Below are positions 34,821 to 44,422 of a DNA stretch of 64,000 nt, in pieces. Origin of the DNA: Methanoculleus bourgensis MS2 (GTDB taxonomy: Archaea > Halobacteriota > Methanomicrobia > Methanomicrobiales > Methanoculleaceae); NCBI RefSeq assembly GCF_000304355.2, contig NC_018227.2:2046001-2110000 (forward strand), given 5' to 3'. A program made the translations under genes and the position numbers. The first letter of the stretch is position 1. The number at the start of each line of letters is the position of its first letter. The notes beneath the pieces were generated by a model. It ran no database searches. It was not told the DNA's origin and saw only the letters and a program-made list of their open reading frames with translations.

Positions 34821-35018
34821 GGTCGGAGCGGCGGATACGCCCTTTGCAAACACTCCCGTCCGGCCTGCGCGCTGCCCACCCGGGCATGAGGGGGCATCCC
34901 GCTCGAAGATCGCCCGCCCGCTCGAACTCCGCTTTGGTGAAATATCGCCCCTCCAGGCGGCAAACCTGAAGAACAGGTTGGACCCGGTCTTGTCCTGGGA
35001 CCGATCCGGAAAAAGAAT

Positions 35019-36362
35019 TTACTCTTCCCGGAGCATCGCGTTGATCGCCGCTGCCGCACGCTTCGCCGAGCCCATCGCCTCGATCACCGTCGCCGCGCCG
35101 GTGGCGATATCCCCGCCTGCGTAGACGTGAGGGATGGACGTCCTGCCGTTCTCGTCGACGACGACGTTCCCCCTCCGGCCGCGCTTGAGTCCCGGGATCA
35201 GGGAGACGAGGAGCGGGTTTGGGCTTGTGCCGATCGCCTGGATCACCATATCCACATCGAGAGTGAACTCGCTTCCCGGAATCGGCTCCGGGGACGGGCG
35301 GCCGCTCGCATCAAGGTCGCAGAGCGACATCTTCACGCACTCAAGCCCGGAGACGCACCCTTCGCCGAGGATCCGGGTCGGGTTTGTGCAGGTGAGAAAC
35401 TCGATCCCCTCTTCCTTCGCGTGCAGAACCTCGACCCTTCGTGCCGGCATGTCCTCCTCGCGCCGCCGGTAGACCAGGAAGACCTTCGCGCCCATGCGGC
35501 GTGCCACCCGGGCGGCGTCCATCGCGACGTTCCCGCCGCCGATCACCGCCACGCGCCCCCCGTGGAGGACTGGCGTGTCAAACTCCGGGAACGCGTCGGC
35601 GTGCATCAGGTTCACCCTCGTGAGGAACTCGTTTGCCGAGTAGACACCGTTGTGGTTCTCTCCCGGGATACCCATAAACGCAGGCAGCCCGGCCCCGGTC
35701 GCGAGGAAGACCGCATCGTAGCCGAGGAGTTCGTCGACGCTGACACTCCTCCCCACCAGGTAGTTCTTCTTTAAGCGGACATCGAGGGCGAGCACCTGGT
35801 CGATCTCCGCCCTGACGACATCCTTTGGCAGCCGGAACGCAGGGATGCCGTAGGTCAGGACGCCGCCGGCCTCGTGGAGCGACTCAAAGATCGTGACGGC
35901 GTGGCCGGCGCGGGCGAGCTCGGCTGCAGCCGTCAGCCCTGCCGGGCCGGACCCCACGACCGCCACACGCTTCCCGGTCGGCCGGGCGGTCTTGGGGAGT
36001 TCGGCACCGTTCTGCCGCTCCCAGTCGGCCACGAACCGTTCAAGCGCGCCGATCCGGATCGGGGTCTCCTTGATGCCGAGGACGCAGGCTCCCTCACACT
36101 GTGTCTCCTGCGGGCATACCCGCCCGCAGATGGCGGGGAGCATGTTCTGCTCCTTGAGCGTCCGTGCGGCCCCGGGGAAGTCTCCTTCCGCGACCTCGCG
36201 GATGAACGCGGGGATATCGATGCAGACCGGGCAGCCCTTTACACAGAGCGGCTTTTTGCACTGGAGGCAGCGCTCTGCCTCGGCAATCGCCTCGTCGGCG
36301 GAGAGTCCGGTATCGACTTCTTTGAAGTCCCTGACCCGGACGTCGGCCGGTCGGTCACCCAT
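35019..36362 (-). CDS. nfnB: NADPH-dependent oxidoreductase, glutamate synthase small-chain type (NfnB/SudA/GltA)
   Basis: The 447-residue flavoprotein has an N-terminal domain with two Cys clusters for Fe-S centres (CLQCKKPLCVKGCPVCIDIP and CGRVCPQETQCEGACVLG, in part). An FAD-binding GSGPAGLTAAAELARAGH and a second dinucleotide fold (VIGGGNVAMDAARVARRMGA) follow. With the upstream FAD/2Fe-2S subunit it forms an NfnAB/SudAB-like complex that moves electrons between NAD(P)H and ferredoxin or sulfur. I start at MGDRPADV (36362), which overlaps the partner by 8 nt. Confidence 0.9.
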   Translation of the reverse strand: MGDRPADVRVRDFKEVDTGLSADEAIAEAERCLQCKKPLCVKGCPVCIDIPAFIREVAEGDFPGAARTLKEQNMLPAICGRVCPQETQCEGACVLGIKETPIRIGALERFVADWERQNGAELPKTARPTGKRVAVVGSGPAGLTAAAELARAGHAVTIFESLHEAGGVLTYGIPAFRLPKDVVRAEIDQVLALDVRLKKNYLVGRSVSVDELLGYDAVFLATGAGLPAFMGIPGENHNGVYSANEFLTRVNLMHADAFPEFDTPVLHGGRVAVIGGGNVAMDAARVARRMGAKVFLVYRRREEDMPARRVEVLHAKEEGIEFLTCTNPTRILGEGCVSGLECVKMSLCDLDASGRPSPEPIPGSEFTLDVDMVIQAIGTSPNPLLVSLIPGLKRGRRGNVVVDENGRTSIPHVYAGGDIATGAATVIEAMGSAKRAAAAINAMLREE

Positions 36363-37215
36363 GGTGGTGGCCCCCTTCGCCGCACCGGCACTGGTGCTCA
36401 GCGAACCGCTCAAGCAAGACCTTCTCCTGGCTTGTGTAGATTCGCTGCCGCTGCATTAGTTCGGCAAAATCGACCTGGTGGGCATCGAACTCAGGGCCGT
36501 CGACGCAGGCAAACTTCGTCTCTCCGCCGACGGTCACCCGGCAGGATCCGCACATCCCGGTCCCGTCGACCATAATCGGATTGAGGCTCACGTAGGTCTT
36601 CACGCCGTAGGGGACCGTCACGCCGGAGGTGACCTTCATCATGATGGCAGGGCCGATGATCCAGACCCGGTTGATCGTCCGCTCGTTCAGCAGACCTTTG
36701 AGGGCGTCGCTTGCAAACCCATGAACACCCTTGCTCCCGTCGTCGGTCGTGATATAGAGTTCGTCGCATATCGCGCGCATCTCGTCCTCCAGGATGAGGA
36801 GATCGGCGCTCCGCGCCCCGATGATCCCGATGACGTGGTTGCCTGCCTCTTTTAGTTCCTTTGCGATGAGCGGCGTGCTTGCGATCCCGACACCGCCGCC
36901 GATGACGCAGCAGGTTCCGTACTTCCCGATCTCGCTCGGCTTTCCGAGCGGTCCTGCGACGTCCTTGATGCTGTCCCCCGCACGGAGCGTCGCAAGTTCC
37001 TCGGTCGTCTTGCCGACGGCCATAAATATTACCCGGACAGCATCTCCCCTGACTGCGGAGATGGTGAGCGGTATCCGCTCGCCTGTCTCATGCAGGCGCA
37101 GGATGAGAAACTGGCCTGCCCGTGCATGGTGCGCCACCTGCGGCGCGTGTATCCAGTATTCGTAAACCCGGTCGGCGAGTTTGGTCGCCAATTCCACCTT
37201 ATACAACCGCTTCAC
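36355..37215 (-). CDS. nfnA: FAD/NAD-binding 2Fe-2S subunit (NfnA/SudB type)
   Basis: The 286-residue subunit of the ferredoxin-NADP reductase-like family has FAD-binding GQFLILRLHETGERIPLTI and NAD-binding CCVIGGGVGIASTPLIAKEL. A C-terminal 2Fe-2S site carries cysteines in DGTGMCGSCRVTVGGETKFACVDGPEF (given in short parts). It is the partner of the adjacent flavoprotein. The pair may bifurcate or simply transfer electrons between NADPH, NADH and ferredoxin. Co-transcription is clear from the 8-nt overlap. The His-rich tail (GEGGHHHG) is unusual. Confidence 0.9.
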   Translation of the reverse strand: MKRLYKVELATKLADRVYEYWIHAPQVAHHARAGQFLILRLHETGERIPLTISAVRGDAVRVIFMAVGKTTEELATLRAGDSIKDVAGPLGKPSEIGKYGTCCVIGGGVGIASTPLIAKELKEAGNHVIGIIGARSADLLILEDEMRAICDELYITTDDGSKGVHGFASDALKGLLNERTINRVWIIGPAIMMKVTSGVTVPYGVKTYVSLNPIMVDGTGMCGSCRVTVGGETKFACVDGPEFDAHQVDFAELMQRQRIYTSQEKVLLERFAEHQCRCGEGGHHHG

Positions 37216-37385
37216 TCCTGATATTCCTGTTCGATGATAACGTCAAACTGTATCTAACGCTTCCATACACATTATGACTCCAGCCTCTTTACTGCAGCTA
37301 TTCTGCGCGGGGCAGGCCCCTGGGAATGGGGAGAGCACGAACGGTTATCCCCGCACCAGTCATATAAGTACCTATGCGGAGCCAG

Positions 37386-37529
37386 ATGCGCTGGGGTATT
37401 GCCCTGACCGTTATCGGCGCGGTTGTCGCGCTTCTCGTGCCCTTCTACGGCATCCCGCTCGTCGTGATCGGTATCGCGCTGATCATCTGGCGGGGGCGCG
37501 AGGATGTCATCGACGAGATCAAGGAGTGA
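37386..37529 (+). CDS. Small two-helix membrane protein upstream of a YbjQ protein
   Basis: The 47-residue frame reads MRWGIALTVIGAVVALLV, then PLVVIGIALIIWRG and a charged tail EDVIDEIKE, i.e. two helices with a short turn. ATATAAG at 37364 is ~20 nt before ATG 37386 but only ~10 nt before ATG 37374, which would then be untranscribed, so I prefer 37386. The stop is 4 nt before the YbjQ gene start. The gene is below usual length cut-offs. Its role is unknown, perhaps in anchoring its neighbour. Confidence 0.65.
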   Translation: MRWGIALTVIGAVVALLVPFYGIPLVVIGIALIIWRGREDVIDEIKE

Positions 37530-37533
37530 ATAC

Positions 37534-37857
37534 ATGATACTGACAACGACCGAAGAAGTGCCGGGCTACGCCGTGGGAGAGATCCTCGGCGTGGTCTTTG
37601 GGAACACGGTACGGACGAAGCACCTGGGAAAAGACGTCATGGCGGGCTTAAAGAGCATCGTCGGCGGCGAACTCCAGGAGTACACAGATATGCTCTCCGA
37701 TGCCCGGACTGAGGCATACAACCGGATGGCCAACGCCGCGCGCGATCTCGGGGCCGATGCGGTCGTGAACATCAGGTTCACGACGTCCCAGACGATGGCG
37801 ACGGCGGCGGAGCTCCTGGCCTACGGGACGGCGGTGAGGCTCGTCCCGAAGAAGTAA
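37534..37857 (+). CDS. YbjQ family (UPF0145/DUF74) protein
   Basis: The 107-residue protein shows the family pattern: TTTEEVPGYAVGEILGVVFG, then EYTDMLSDARTEAYNRMANAA and LGADAVVNIRFTTSQTM. YbjQ proteins are small pentameric beta/alpha proteins, some regulated by redox or metals; no reaction is known. It is co-transcribed with the small membrane protein 4 nt upstream. Confidence 0.85.
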   Translation: MILTTTEEVPGYAVGEILGVVFGNTVRTKHLGKDVMAGLKSIVGGELQEYTDMLSDARTEAYNRMANAARDLGADAVVNIRFTTSQTMATAAELLAYGTAVRLVPKK

Positions 37858-37954
37858 GGGTTTTGGGTTTTTTGGGCAGATACACTGCCTCTTTTTTGGT
37901 TACATCTAGAGGTCGTCTCCAAATCCCTCAGCCGGGGAGGAGGACACCCAATTG

Positions 37955-38138
37955 GCGCTAACGTTCGGTATGGAGACTCGTGAAGATACCGCCAATTCAG
38001 GAGACAAACGTCGGTTTCGGGTATTATTGACCGGTCTGCGGTCAATCGTCCCCCTCCCCGGAAAACGGTCGTGATCCTTGTCGGGGGCAATCAGCGAGAG
38101 CCCGACCGGTTCGCACCAGAAGTTCATCGTGCCCGGGC
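37955..38138 (+). repeat. Element B, copy 2, with downstream GC-rich hairpin
   Basis: The best-preserved B copy has a perfect hairpin TTGACCG-GTCTG-CGGTCAA (38027-38045). It continues into GGTATCGCCACGCACTGCC and a C/G hairpin with flanking GAGGAGCGCGAAGCGCGGG (to about 38220), the reverse of the interior of the MITE-like copy at 1520. No gene lies in 37858-38421. Confidence 0.7.
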
Positions 38139-38421
38139 AGGGTTTGCCCCTGGGTATCGCCACGCACTGCCCCCGCCCTCGGTAGGGGCGGGGGAGGAGC
38201 GCGAAGCGCGGGTGGGGTGGGGTGACGAGTAGTACGGGACACTGCGTGTTGGAGACAGTGGAGGGGGGGCATGCCCGCACCTATTGGTGCTCAAAAGCCG
38301 CTCTCGCTCGCACTTCTCGCGAGCCGCCTCCCCCAATGGCGATACTCGATGCAATTGATAAAAATCTGAGGTCAAACGCCTCAAAACGTGATTCCCAGGG
38401 AATAGAACCCCCTGGACTTGC

Positions 38422-40062
38422 TCACTCCCCGATCTTCTTCGTCTTCCGCACCCTGACCGCGACGCCGCGCTTCGACCGGAGCATCTCGTCCGCTCCCATC
38501 ATCGCCCGCCCGGTGGCGACCACGAGTGGCCCTTCCACGAGCACCTCGTCGCCCTCCCGTATCCGGGGGTCGCAGTCCACGACGCCCGGGGCGAGGACAT
38601 CACCCTGCGGCACGAACGCATCGATCCTGACCCGGTAGCCCTCCGGGATCATCTTCCAGCCCTCAAATGTCGGGCGGAAGAGCCCGGTCCCCTCATCGAC
38701 GCTGAAGAGCTGCTGTTTCCCGCGGAGGACCGCCATCTGCATGCTCCTGCCCCGGAGGGAGAGCCCCTTTGTGTTGATATCGGTCGCAAACTGCCAGGAG
38801 ACCGTGCCCCGGATGGTATCGGTCTGCATCCGGCGCTCACCCTCAAGGGCGGCGTCCAGCGCCGCAAGCGACTGCGGCGATGTCGGGTGGCCGCGGCAGG
38901 TCACCTCAAGGTCGATGCCGCAGGCCTCCGCCGCCATCTCCGCGACGGTGAGCGCCCCGCCCTCGAGGTGGGCGATCACCCGGCTATAGGGGTGCGCGGC
39001 AAAGTAGCGGGCGAGGATATCGGCGATGAAGGCGCACTCCTCGTGGTCCCAGTAGCCGGTCACCGGCACATCGTAGTGGCCGGCCGGGTAGATCCGCTCC
39101 ACTTCCCGGGGCACGAGGCCGAGGGGCGAGGTGACGATCAGTTCGTGCGCCCGCCGGTTCACCGTGTTCATAAAGAGCCGGTGGCTCTGGGAGAGCGAGT
39201 AGGGCTTCCGCGCCGAGCAGGGGAGGAGGACTGCAACGTCGGTCCGGGTCGGGACGAACCGCTCGATCACGCGGTCGGCGAACCGCCGGATCTCGGCCCG
39301 GTTCTGCGACTCGGCCGTGTTTGCCCCCATAGGCACCGCCCGCGCCACCGGAAGGGAGCGTTCCATACATTCGTAGTTCCGGTCGAGGAACCGGAGGATG
39401 CCCACCTGTGCGGCGTTCGCGCGGCACCGGGACTCCATCAGTTCCCTGAGCCTTCCCGCCTCGATGTAGTGCCGCACGAGAGCGATCTCGTGGTCCAGCG
39501 CCAGACGGTTGTGCTGCACGAGGTCGCCGGCCCGGCAGCCCTCACACCCGCAGACCCCGGTCTCCATGACCGAGGCAGGGAACTCGCCTTCAGGCAGGCA
39601 GAAGGTCTTCTGTGCTGATGCAAGGTCGACGGCGCGGTAATCAAAGAGGTCGAAGCCTGAGTAGATGAGGAGGCAGGCGGTCGAGGGGAGCGCCGAGGCC
39701 GGGGCGTACCACGCGGTGTCCGGCGGGACGCTCTCCTTCAGGTCGGCAAGCCATCTTGCGTAGTTCCTGGGATTTTTGAGCGCCGTATGCCAGTTCGCGA
39801 CCAGGGTGCAGTCGCCCGACTCCGGCACCGGCGGGGCGAGCGGGTGGACGGCTATTGGCTGATCCCCCTCTCCCGGGGAGAAGTAGTCCCTGACAAACGC
39901 CTCCTCCGCAGAGAGCGGAACGTTTGAGAGCGCTCGCCTGCCGAGTGCGGGAAAGAGATCATTCGTATCCAGGGCGGCGGGGAGGGAGATGCTCCTCTTC
40001 CCGTCTTCGTAGGTGCTTATCCGTGCCAGCCCATCACGCTTCTTCACCTCATACACGCTCAT
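38422..40062 (-). CDS. arcS: Archaeosine synthase
   Basis: The 546-residue protein converts preQ0 at position 15 of archaeal tRNA into archaeosine. It shows the ArcS signature [14 protein letters not shown] (~280), which marks the lysine-addition site, a TGT-like N-terminal region without the transglycosylase aspartates, and a C-terminal PUA RNA-binding domain ([17 protein letters not shown], then [19 protein letters not shown]). The start overlaps tgtA by 14 nt, so the two tRNA-modifying enzymes are made together. Confidence 0.93.
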   Translation of the reverse strand: MSVYEVKKRDGLARISTYEDGKRSISLPAALDTNDLFPALGRRALSNVPLSAEEAFVRDYFSPGEGDQPIAVHPLAPPVPESGDCTLVANWHTALKNPRNYARWLADLKESVPPDTAWYAPASALPSTACLLIYSGFDLFDYRAVDLASAQKTFCLPEGEFPASVMETGVCGCEGCRAGDLVQHNRLALDHEIALVRHYIEAGRLRELMESRCRANAAQVGILRFLDRNYECMERSLPVARAVPMGANTAESQNRAEIRRFADRVIERFVPTRTDVAVLLPCSARKPYSLSQSHRLFMNTVNRRAHELIVTSPLGLVPREVERIYPAGHYDVPVTGYWDHEECAFIADILARYFAAHPYSRVIAHLEGGALTVAEMAAEACGIDLEVTCRGHPTSPQSLAALDAALEGERRMQTDTIRGTVSWQFATDINTKGLSLRGRSMQMAVLRGKQQLFSVDEGTGLFRPTFEGWKMIPEGYRVRIDAFVPQGDVLAPGVVDCDPRIREGDEVLVEGPLVVATGRAMMGADEMLRSKRGVAVRVRKTKKIGE

Positions 40063-41500
40063 GGTACACCTCCGCGCCAGGGACCTCGTTGAGGACGAGT
40101 TGCGCCCACACGTCACCGCACCGGACGGCAAACCGGCTCTCCGGGTGCGCCTCCATCAGGGCGCGGATCCCGGCGCATCCTGAACGGACCATATCGTCGT
40201 CCCACTCCGGGACCTCGCTCTGACCAATCGGGAACGTCTCTGCGAGTTCTACAGGATACGGCCCGAAGGGGGGTTTGAAGTTCAGCACCGTATCAAACCC
40301 GGGGACCTCCCGGCCGTCGAACGAGACCAGCACCCGCTCCCCGATGGGGATGCGGGGGACGACCTCATGGTAGCGCAGCACCTCCGTCCGCCGGCAACTC
40401 TCCGACCCGCAGTAGAAGAACCGGCGTTTGGAGACGTTGTCGTAGTGCTCGAGTTCGGTCGCGTGAGCGAGGAGTTTCCGGTAGCCGGCGAGCAGGCGCG
40501 GGTGGCTCCGGCACCGCTCGTCGACCAGCTCCCAGAGGGTCCCGTCCTGGACCGCCTGCCTGATGCGGGCGATCTCTGCAAGGGTGACGTAGAGGTTGTG
40601 GAGGGCGAGCAGCCGCTCCCGGTCTTCGGACCGGCGGAGTTCGTCGGCGGTCATCGACCGGCAGACCTTACAGGGGCAGGGGAGTTCTGCAAGTTCGTCG
40701 ATCTTGAAACTCCCGTGCGGGGTGATGTAACGTCCTTCCCGGGCAAAGAGGGCGTATGCGGCCGAGTCGAAGAGGTCGCACCCCATCGCGACGGCGAGGG
40801 CGAACATCGACGGGTGGCCTGCGCCGAAGAGGTGGACGGCGGTCGCCGGGGAGAGGCCGCGTTTGGCCGCAAGGACGACCTCTACCAGGTCCTGGTAACG
40901 GTAGTTCTCCATCAGCGGCACAACGGCGCCGACCGGGCAGAATGAGAACCCGAGATCCTGGACGGCGCGACCGGCCTCTTCGCGGAGGTCGGTGAAGATC
41001 CCGCCCTGCACCGGTCCTGCAAGGTTCGCGTCAGGGAAGAGTTCGCGGGCCTCCCGGATCCGGTCCATGGTGGTCGCAAGTTCCCGTGCGGCCCTCTCCC
41101 GGCCAGCGTCCGGCGGGGTGGGGATGTCCAGGGGGACGATGATGTCGCTTCCTATCGCCTGCTGGAACTCGAGCGTCTCCCGGTTGCTCACCTCGACCTC
41201 ACCATAGACCGAGAGCTGGAACGAGCCTGAGTCGGTCATGATGGTGCCGTCGAAGTCGAGGACGCTGTGGAGTCCTTCCGCGAGCGCTTTATCGCAGAAC
41301 TCTGTGCTCCGCCTGAAGATGTAGGCGTTCGTGATCAGGGCCTCAACCCCCATCTCCTGCATCTCGCGGGGGGTCACCAGGGGGAGGTGGGGGTTGACGA
41401 CCGGGAGGAGCGCGGGCGTCCGGACCGTTCTGCCGTTCACCCTGAGTTTGCCGACCCTTCCAGCGATATCTTTGTGTATGACTTCAAAAGTGATTGCCAT
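40049..41500 (-). CDS. tgtA: tRNA-guanine(15) transglycosylase
   Basis: The 483-residue enzyme exchanges guanine 15 for preQ0 in archaeal tRNA. Landmarks are the catalytic Asp in IMTDSGSFQ (~95), the second Asp region PLDIPTPP (~130), and the zinc site CPCKVCRS with a later His (~275-305). Archaeal-specific C-terminal extensions follow. It is the first gene of the tgtA-arcS pair and lies 5 nt after the AMMECR1 gene on the same strand. Confidence 0.95.
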   Translation of the reverse strand: MAITFEVIHKDIAGRVGKLRVNGRTVRTPALLPVVNPHLPLVTPREMQEMGVEALITNAYIFRRSTEFCDKALAEGLHSVLDFDGTIMTDSGSFQLSVYGEVEVSNRETLEFQQAIGSDIIVPLDIPTPPDAGRERAARELATTMDRIREARELFPDANLAGPVQGGIFTDLREEAGRAVQDLGFSFCPVGAVVPLMENYRYQDLVEVVLAAKRGLSPATAVHLFGAGHPSMFALAVAMGCDLFDSAAYALFAREGRYITPHGSFKIDELAELPCPCKVCRSMTADELRRSEDRERLLALHNLYVTLAEIARIRQAVQDGTLWELVDERCRSHPRLLAGYRKLLAHATELEHYDNVSKRRFFYCGSESCRRTEVLRYHEVVPRIPIGERVLVSFDGREVPGFDTVLNFKPPFGPYPVELAETFPIGQSEVPEWDDDMVRSGCAGIRALMEAHPESRFAVRCGDVWAQLVLNEVPGAEVYHERV

Positions 41501-41505
41501 TCGGG

Positions 41506-42072
41506 TTAAACCGCCTTTTCGTCGAATATCTGCCCCTCAAAGACCTGTACGGCGACGTCGTCGCGCCTCCAGCACCCGGCCGGGAGCCCGGCCTTGAGGC
41601 AGGTCTGGTCAAGGAACTCAGTGCTGGTCCAGCCGTACTCCGCCGGGACCTGCGGGAGGAGGAGTCCTCCTCTCCCGAGACCGCTGACGATCAGGCCGTG
41701 CTTCCCGACCTCGACAGAGTTCGGGCGCTCTTCAGGTGGGCAGTCGAGCGGCCGGGGTTCTGTGAGCACCGTCACCTCGAGGTCGATATCGTCGAGTTCC
41801 CGCGGGGATACCGGCATGAACCGGGGGTCCTCGAGGGCTGCCGATACGGCCGCCTCGACGATCGCCTCACCAAGCGGCATCCTGGGGTACGGGACGCCGA
41901 TGCATCCGCGGAGATATCCCTGCCGCTTGATCGTGACGAAGACGCCGCGTTTCTCCTGGAAGACCGGGGGGAGGTTTTGCAGTGCCATCCGTCCACCGTT
42001 TACGGCTTTCTCGATGCTGCTCCTTGCCAGGTCTACTGCCGTTCTGCCTTCTTCCGGGGTCAGCATTGCCAT
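41506..42072 (-). CDS. AMMECR1 domain protein
   Basis: The 188-residue protein has the family hallmark LRGCIG (~54) and [18 protein letters not shown]. In the C-terminal half are [23 protein letters not shown] and [17 protein letters not shown]1 proteins are nearly universal in archaea with undefined function; an RNA or cofactor role is suspected. It is likely co-transcribed with tgtA-arcS (5-nt gap). Confidence 0.92.
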   Translation of the reverse strand: MAMLTPEEGRTAVDLARSSIEKAVNGGRMALQNLPPVFQEKRGVFVTIKRQGYLRGCIGVPYPRMPLGEAIVEAAVSAALEDPRFMPVSPRELDDIDLEVTVLTEPRPLDCPPEERPNSVEVGKHGLIVSGLGRGGLLLPQVPAEYGWTSTEFLDQTCLKAGLPAGCWRRDDVAVQVFEGQIFDEKAV

Positions 42073-42101
42073 CAGAATGGATCGTGGGATATTGAATACT
42101 T

Positions 42102-42677
42102 TTAGTCTTTCTCTGGAGGAGAGACGCCTGTGCCGGCTGCAAGGACCCTGACCGGCCCGGTGATCGTGCAGGGTGTGTATCCCTCGGGGCGCACCTTCAC
42201 AGTCAGGCAGTCACCGGCAGGGACGGGGCGGTCGAGGCAGAGCCTGACCGTGCATTCCTCCTGGGCGAGAAGGAGCGTGCCGCCGCCCGAAGGCAGTGTT
42301 GCCGTCCACATCCCCGGTCCCGGGAGGGAGTCCCCTGACCGTGTGAGGATCTCGAGGTAGTCTCCTGCCATGACCGTCACGGTGACCCGGGAGAGGTCGA
42401 TGGCCTCGTCCTCCCCTGTGTGGGCGATGCGGAAGGTCAGGGTATCGATGGAGGTGCCGACGGGTCCCGGGACCGAGAGGGAACCGGTGATCTCCCCGAC
42501 CAGTGCGAGATGCGGCTCATCCGCGGCCAGGACCGGGTATGCGCCTACGCCGGCCACCGGCCCGCTGCCTATGGCGCCCGCCCCGAATGAGACGAGCGAG
42601 AAGAGCGTGGCGACGGCAATGAATGCCGCAAAGGTTGCCGCAAGCTCAAGGTGTGTACAGGCCTCACTTCCCCCCAT
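42102..42677 (-). CDS. Archaellin/pilin-like protein, third copy
   Basis: The 191-residue protein has a short leader (MGGSEACTHLE) followed by a hydrophobic helix (LAATFAAFIAVATLFSLVSFGAG) and an archaellin-like beta domain. It resembles the pair at 29520-30651, but the processing region departs from FTGLEAA. TTTATATACT lies about 30-40 nt upstream (42707-42717) of the chosen ATG. It is a stand-alone gene. Cleavage and assembly into a filament are uncertain. Confidence 0.72.
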   Translation of the reverse strand: MGGSEACTHLELAATFAAFIAVATLFSLVSFGAGAIGSGPVAGVGAYPVLAADEPHLALVGEITGSLSVPGPVGTSIDTLTFRIAHTGEDEAIDLSRVTVTVMAGDYLEILTRSGDSLPGPGMWTATLPSGGGTLLLAQEECTVRLCLDRPVPAGDCLTVKVRPEGYTPCTITGPVRVLAAGTGVSPPEKD

Positions 42678-42861
42678 GATGACACCTGAGGGTAAGACCC
42701 AACCACGAGTATATAAACCTACCCCGTTTGTACGGAGATGCCCCCCGATCTCTTCATCCGGTATGCCTGTGGCCCCACGGGCATCATGCGGTTCTGCGCG
42801 GTATGCGCGGCCGGGTCGGTTCCGGCCAGCGGTGCAGGGGTTGTCAGGGCGGGGTATGCAC

Positions 42862-42874
42862 GAGTATATATTCC
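42862..42874 (+). promoter_or_regulatory. TATA box of RNase P RNA
   Basis: AGTATATATTCCC is centred near 42867, about 26 nt before the inferred RNA 5' end at 42893, the normal archaeal spacing. Confidence 0.7.
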
Positions 42875-42892
42875 CTCCCGTGAATATTACAT

Positions 42893-43244
42893 GGGAGAGG
42901 GAGAGTGCGGCCGACGGTGGCACATGTTTTGTGCTGCTGAGGAAAGTCCTCCCACCGGCCAGGCACGCAGCCGCATGCAAGTGCGGGTGGCGAGAGTCAC
43001 GGCAATGACACAGAAACGACACGGCCCGCCGTCAGTGATGAAACGACTGAGCCCCCGTTAACGGGGCGAGAAGCGCACTCGTTTGCGCAAGCAACTCGTT
43101 GAACGTAGCGGCGGGATACGATGAAACGGTGAATCCCTGCGGGTGCAAGCCAGAATAGGGCAGATGGATTGTCTGGTATCCGCCCAGGTATGGCGCGTAG
43201 CTGAATGCCGCACAGAACAGAAGGAGGCTTACTCCTCCCACTCC
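42893..43244 (+). ncRNA. rnpB: RNase P RNA
   Basis: The ~352-nt RNA has the conserved cores of archaeal type A RNase P RNA: GAGGAAAGTCC at 42939-42949, ACAGAAAC at 43010-43017, and the 3' core AGAAGGAGGCTTACTCC near 43219-43235. The 5' GGGAGAGGGAG and 3' CTCCTCCCACTCC can form the P1 helix. A TATA box fits a start at 42893. A T-rich tail (CTTCTTCTTGAG...TTTGTCTTTT) follows. It matures tRNA 5' ends. Ends are approximate to a few nt. Confidence 0.92.
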
Positions 43245-43299
43245 TTGCTAACTTCTTCTTGAGATGTTTGTCTTTTATCTGTCCCCGGTATAGACCGGT

Positions 43300-43418
43300 A
43301 GTGGAGCATTTCAGCTAAACTTCCATGAAAACCGCCCCGATTTGGCGAGTGGGGATCATGGCTCTGTTTGTGCCCCGGGTCCGGCTTCCTTACGGAGGGA
43401 GGGGGCAAGCCCCCATAC
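43300..43418 (+). repeat. Repeat C segment preceding element B, copy 3
   Basis: GTAGTGGAGCATTTCAGCTAAAC at about 43307, then CATGAAAACCGCCCCG and GTGCCCCGGGTCCGGCTTCC (short blocks), match 26520-26638 and 62946-63025 before running into element B. Confidence 0.55.
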
Positions 43419-43605
43419 GCGCTAACGTTCGGTATGGAGATTCACGAGAATGACGCTCGATTCAGGAGATGAGGGTCGGTTTTGGGTATTACTGGTTGGT
43501 CTGCGGCCAATCGTCCTCCTCGGGAAACTGTCTTGATCCCTGTCAGGGAGCATACGATGAGAGCCCGACCGGCTCGTTCCGGGAGGTTATCATGCCCCAG
43601 GCAGG
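43419..43605 (+). repeat. Element B, copy 3
   Basis: It starts GCGCTAACGTTCGGTATGGA and ends near GAGAGCCCGACCGGCTCG. The internal hairpin is diverged: only TTGG (43496-43499) and CCAA (43507-43510) pair cleanly. It is followed by GC-rich sequence and element D. Confidence 0.65.
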
Positions 43606-43704
43606 GTTTGCCCCGGGTATCGCCCGGGCACCGCCCCCGCCCCCTCAGGGTGATGCCCACCACGGTCCACTGTCCGGGTGCGCCTGGGAAATCAGTCGCT
43701 TCCC

Positions 43705-43770
43705 TGTGTACAGCCTCTCGCTCTGCCCCATGAATGCTCCCGCGTGGCTGTCCGCGAGAGGCTGGTGATC
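43705..43770 (+). repeat. Hairpin element D, copy 2
   Basis: Arms CAGCCTCTCG (43711-43720) and CGAGAGGCTG (43755-43764) and a loop with CTCTGCCCCATGAATGCTCC are nearly identical to 26950-27015, including the following GTGATC. Confidence 0.65.
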
Positions 43771-43805
43771 GCTCCGACGTACCGCAAATTAAGGTGAAAT
43801 AGTCC

Positions 43806-44390
43806 ACTAGTGGAGCATTTCACCTTATGTTGCGGGTCCTGATGCGGGGCGAGCGATCGCCACCGCACGCGAAGGCGCGAAGGACGCGAAGGGGACTATG
43901 CCGCCCAGCAACCGAACTTCGCGGCTTCGCGCCCTTCGCGTGAGATGGTATTGCATGGACAATATTAGATGCAATGCTCCACTAGTGGACCGTTTCACCT
44001 TATTTTGGTGGTCCCAGTGCGCGGAGGATTGCCCTCGCACGCGAAGCCGCGAAGGACGCGAAGGGTTCCAATTGGGAGGAGCGACACGGACTTCGCGTCT
44101 TCGCGTCTTCGCGCTCTTCGCGTGAGGTGACATTGTGTGAAGATTTAGATGCAATGGTCCACTAGTGCATCGTGTCATCTTATTTTAGAAACTTTTGTCG
44201 CGTGTTGGGACGGGCACTCTGGTCTCACGCGGGAGTGCGCGAAGGTTGGTATAATCCCCTGCAACGCCCCTTCGCGTCTTCGCGTCTTCGCGTGAGGGGT
44301 AATAGAGAGTACCGAAGTCTCACGCGAAGACGCGAAGAGAGACGGGAGATCTCTACATTTAAGATGACAACAAGCCCTAGTAGGGCAAAC
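43806..44390 (+). repeat. Tandem ~175-180-bp ACTAGTG modules with CGCGAAG units
   Basis: ACTAGTG occurs at 43806, 43981 and 44161, defining modules of 175 and 180 bp and a third, longer one. Junctions are palindromic (TCCACTAGTGGA). Each module starts (G/C)(A/C)(G/C)CATTTCACCTTA-like or a variant, contains CACGCGAAG...CTTCGCGTGAG inverted stretches, and ends near AGATGCAATG(G/C)TCC. The array ends just before the TATA box of the HTH-CBS gene. Confidence 0.7.
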
Positions 44391-44422
44391 GTATAAGTGA
44401 AAAAATTACCTATAGTAATAAT

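Noticed and set aside
38027-38045. Hairpin of element B as a structured RNA supported by covariation
   Set aside because: The copies show mismatches instead of compensatory pairs, so covariation is not demonstrated.
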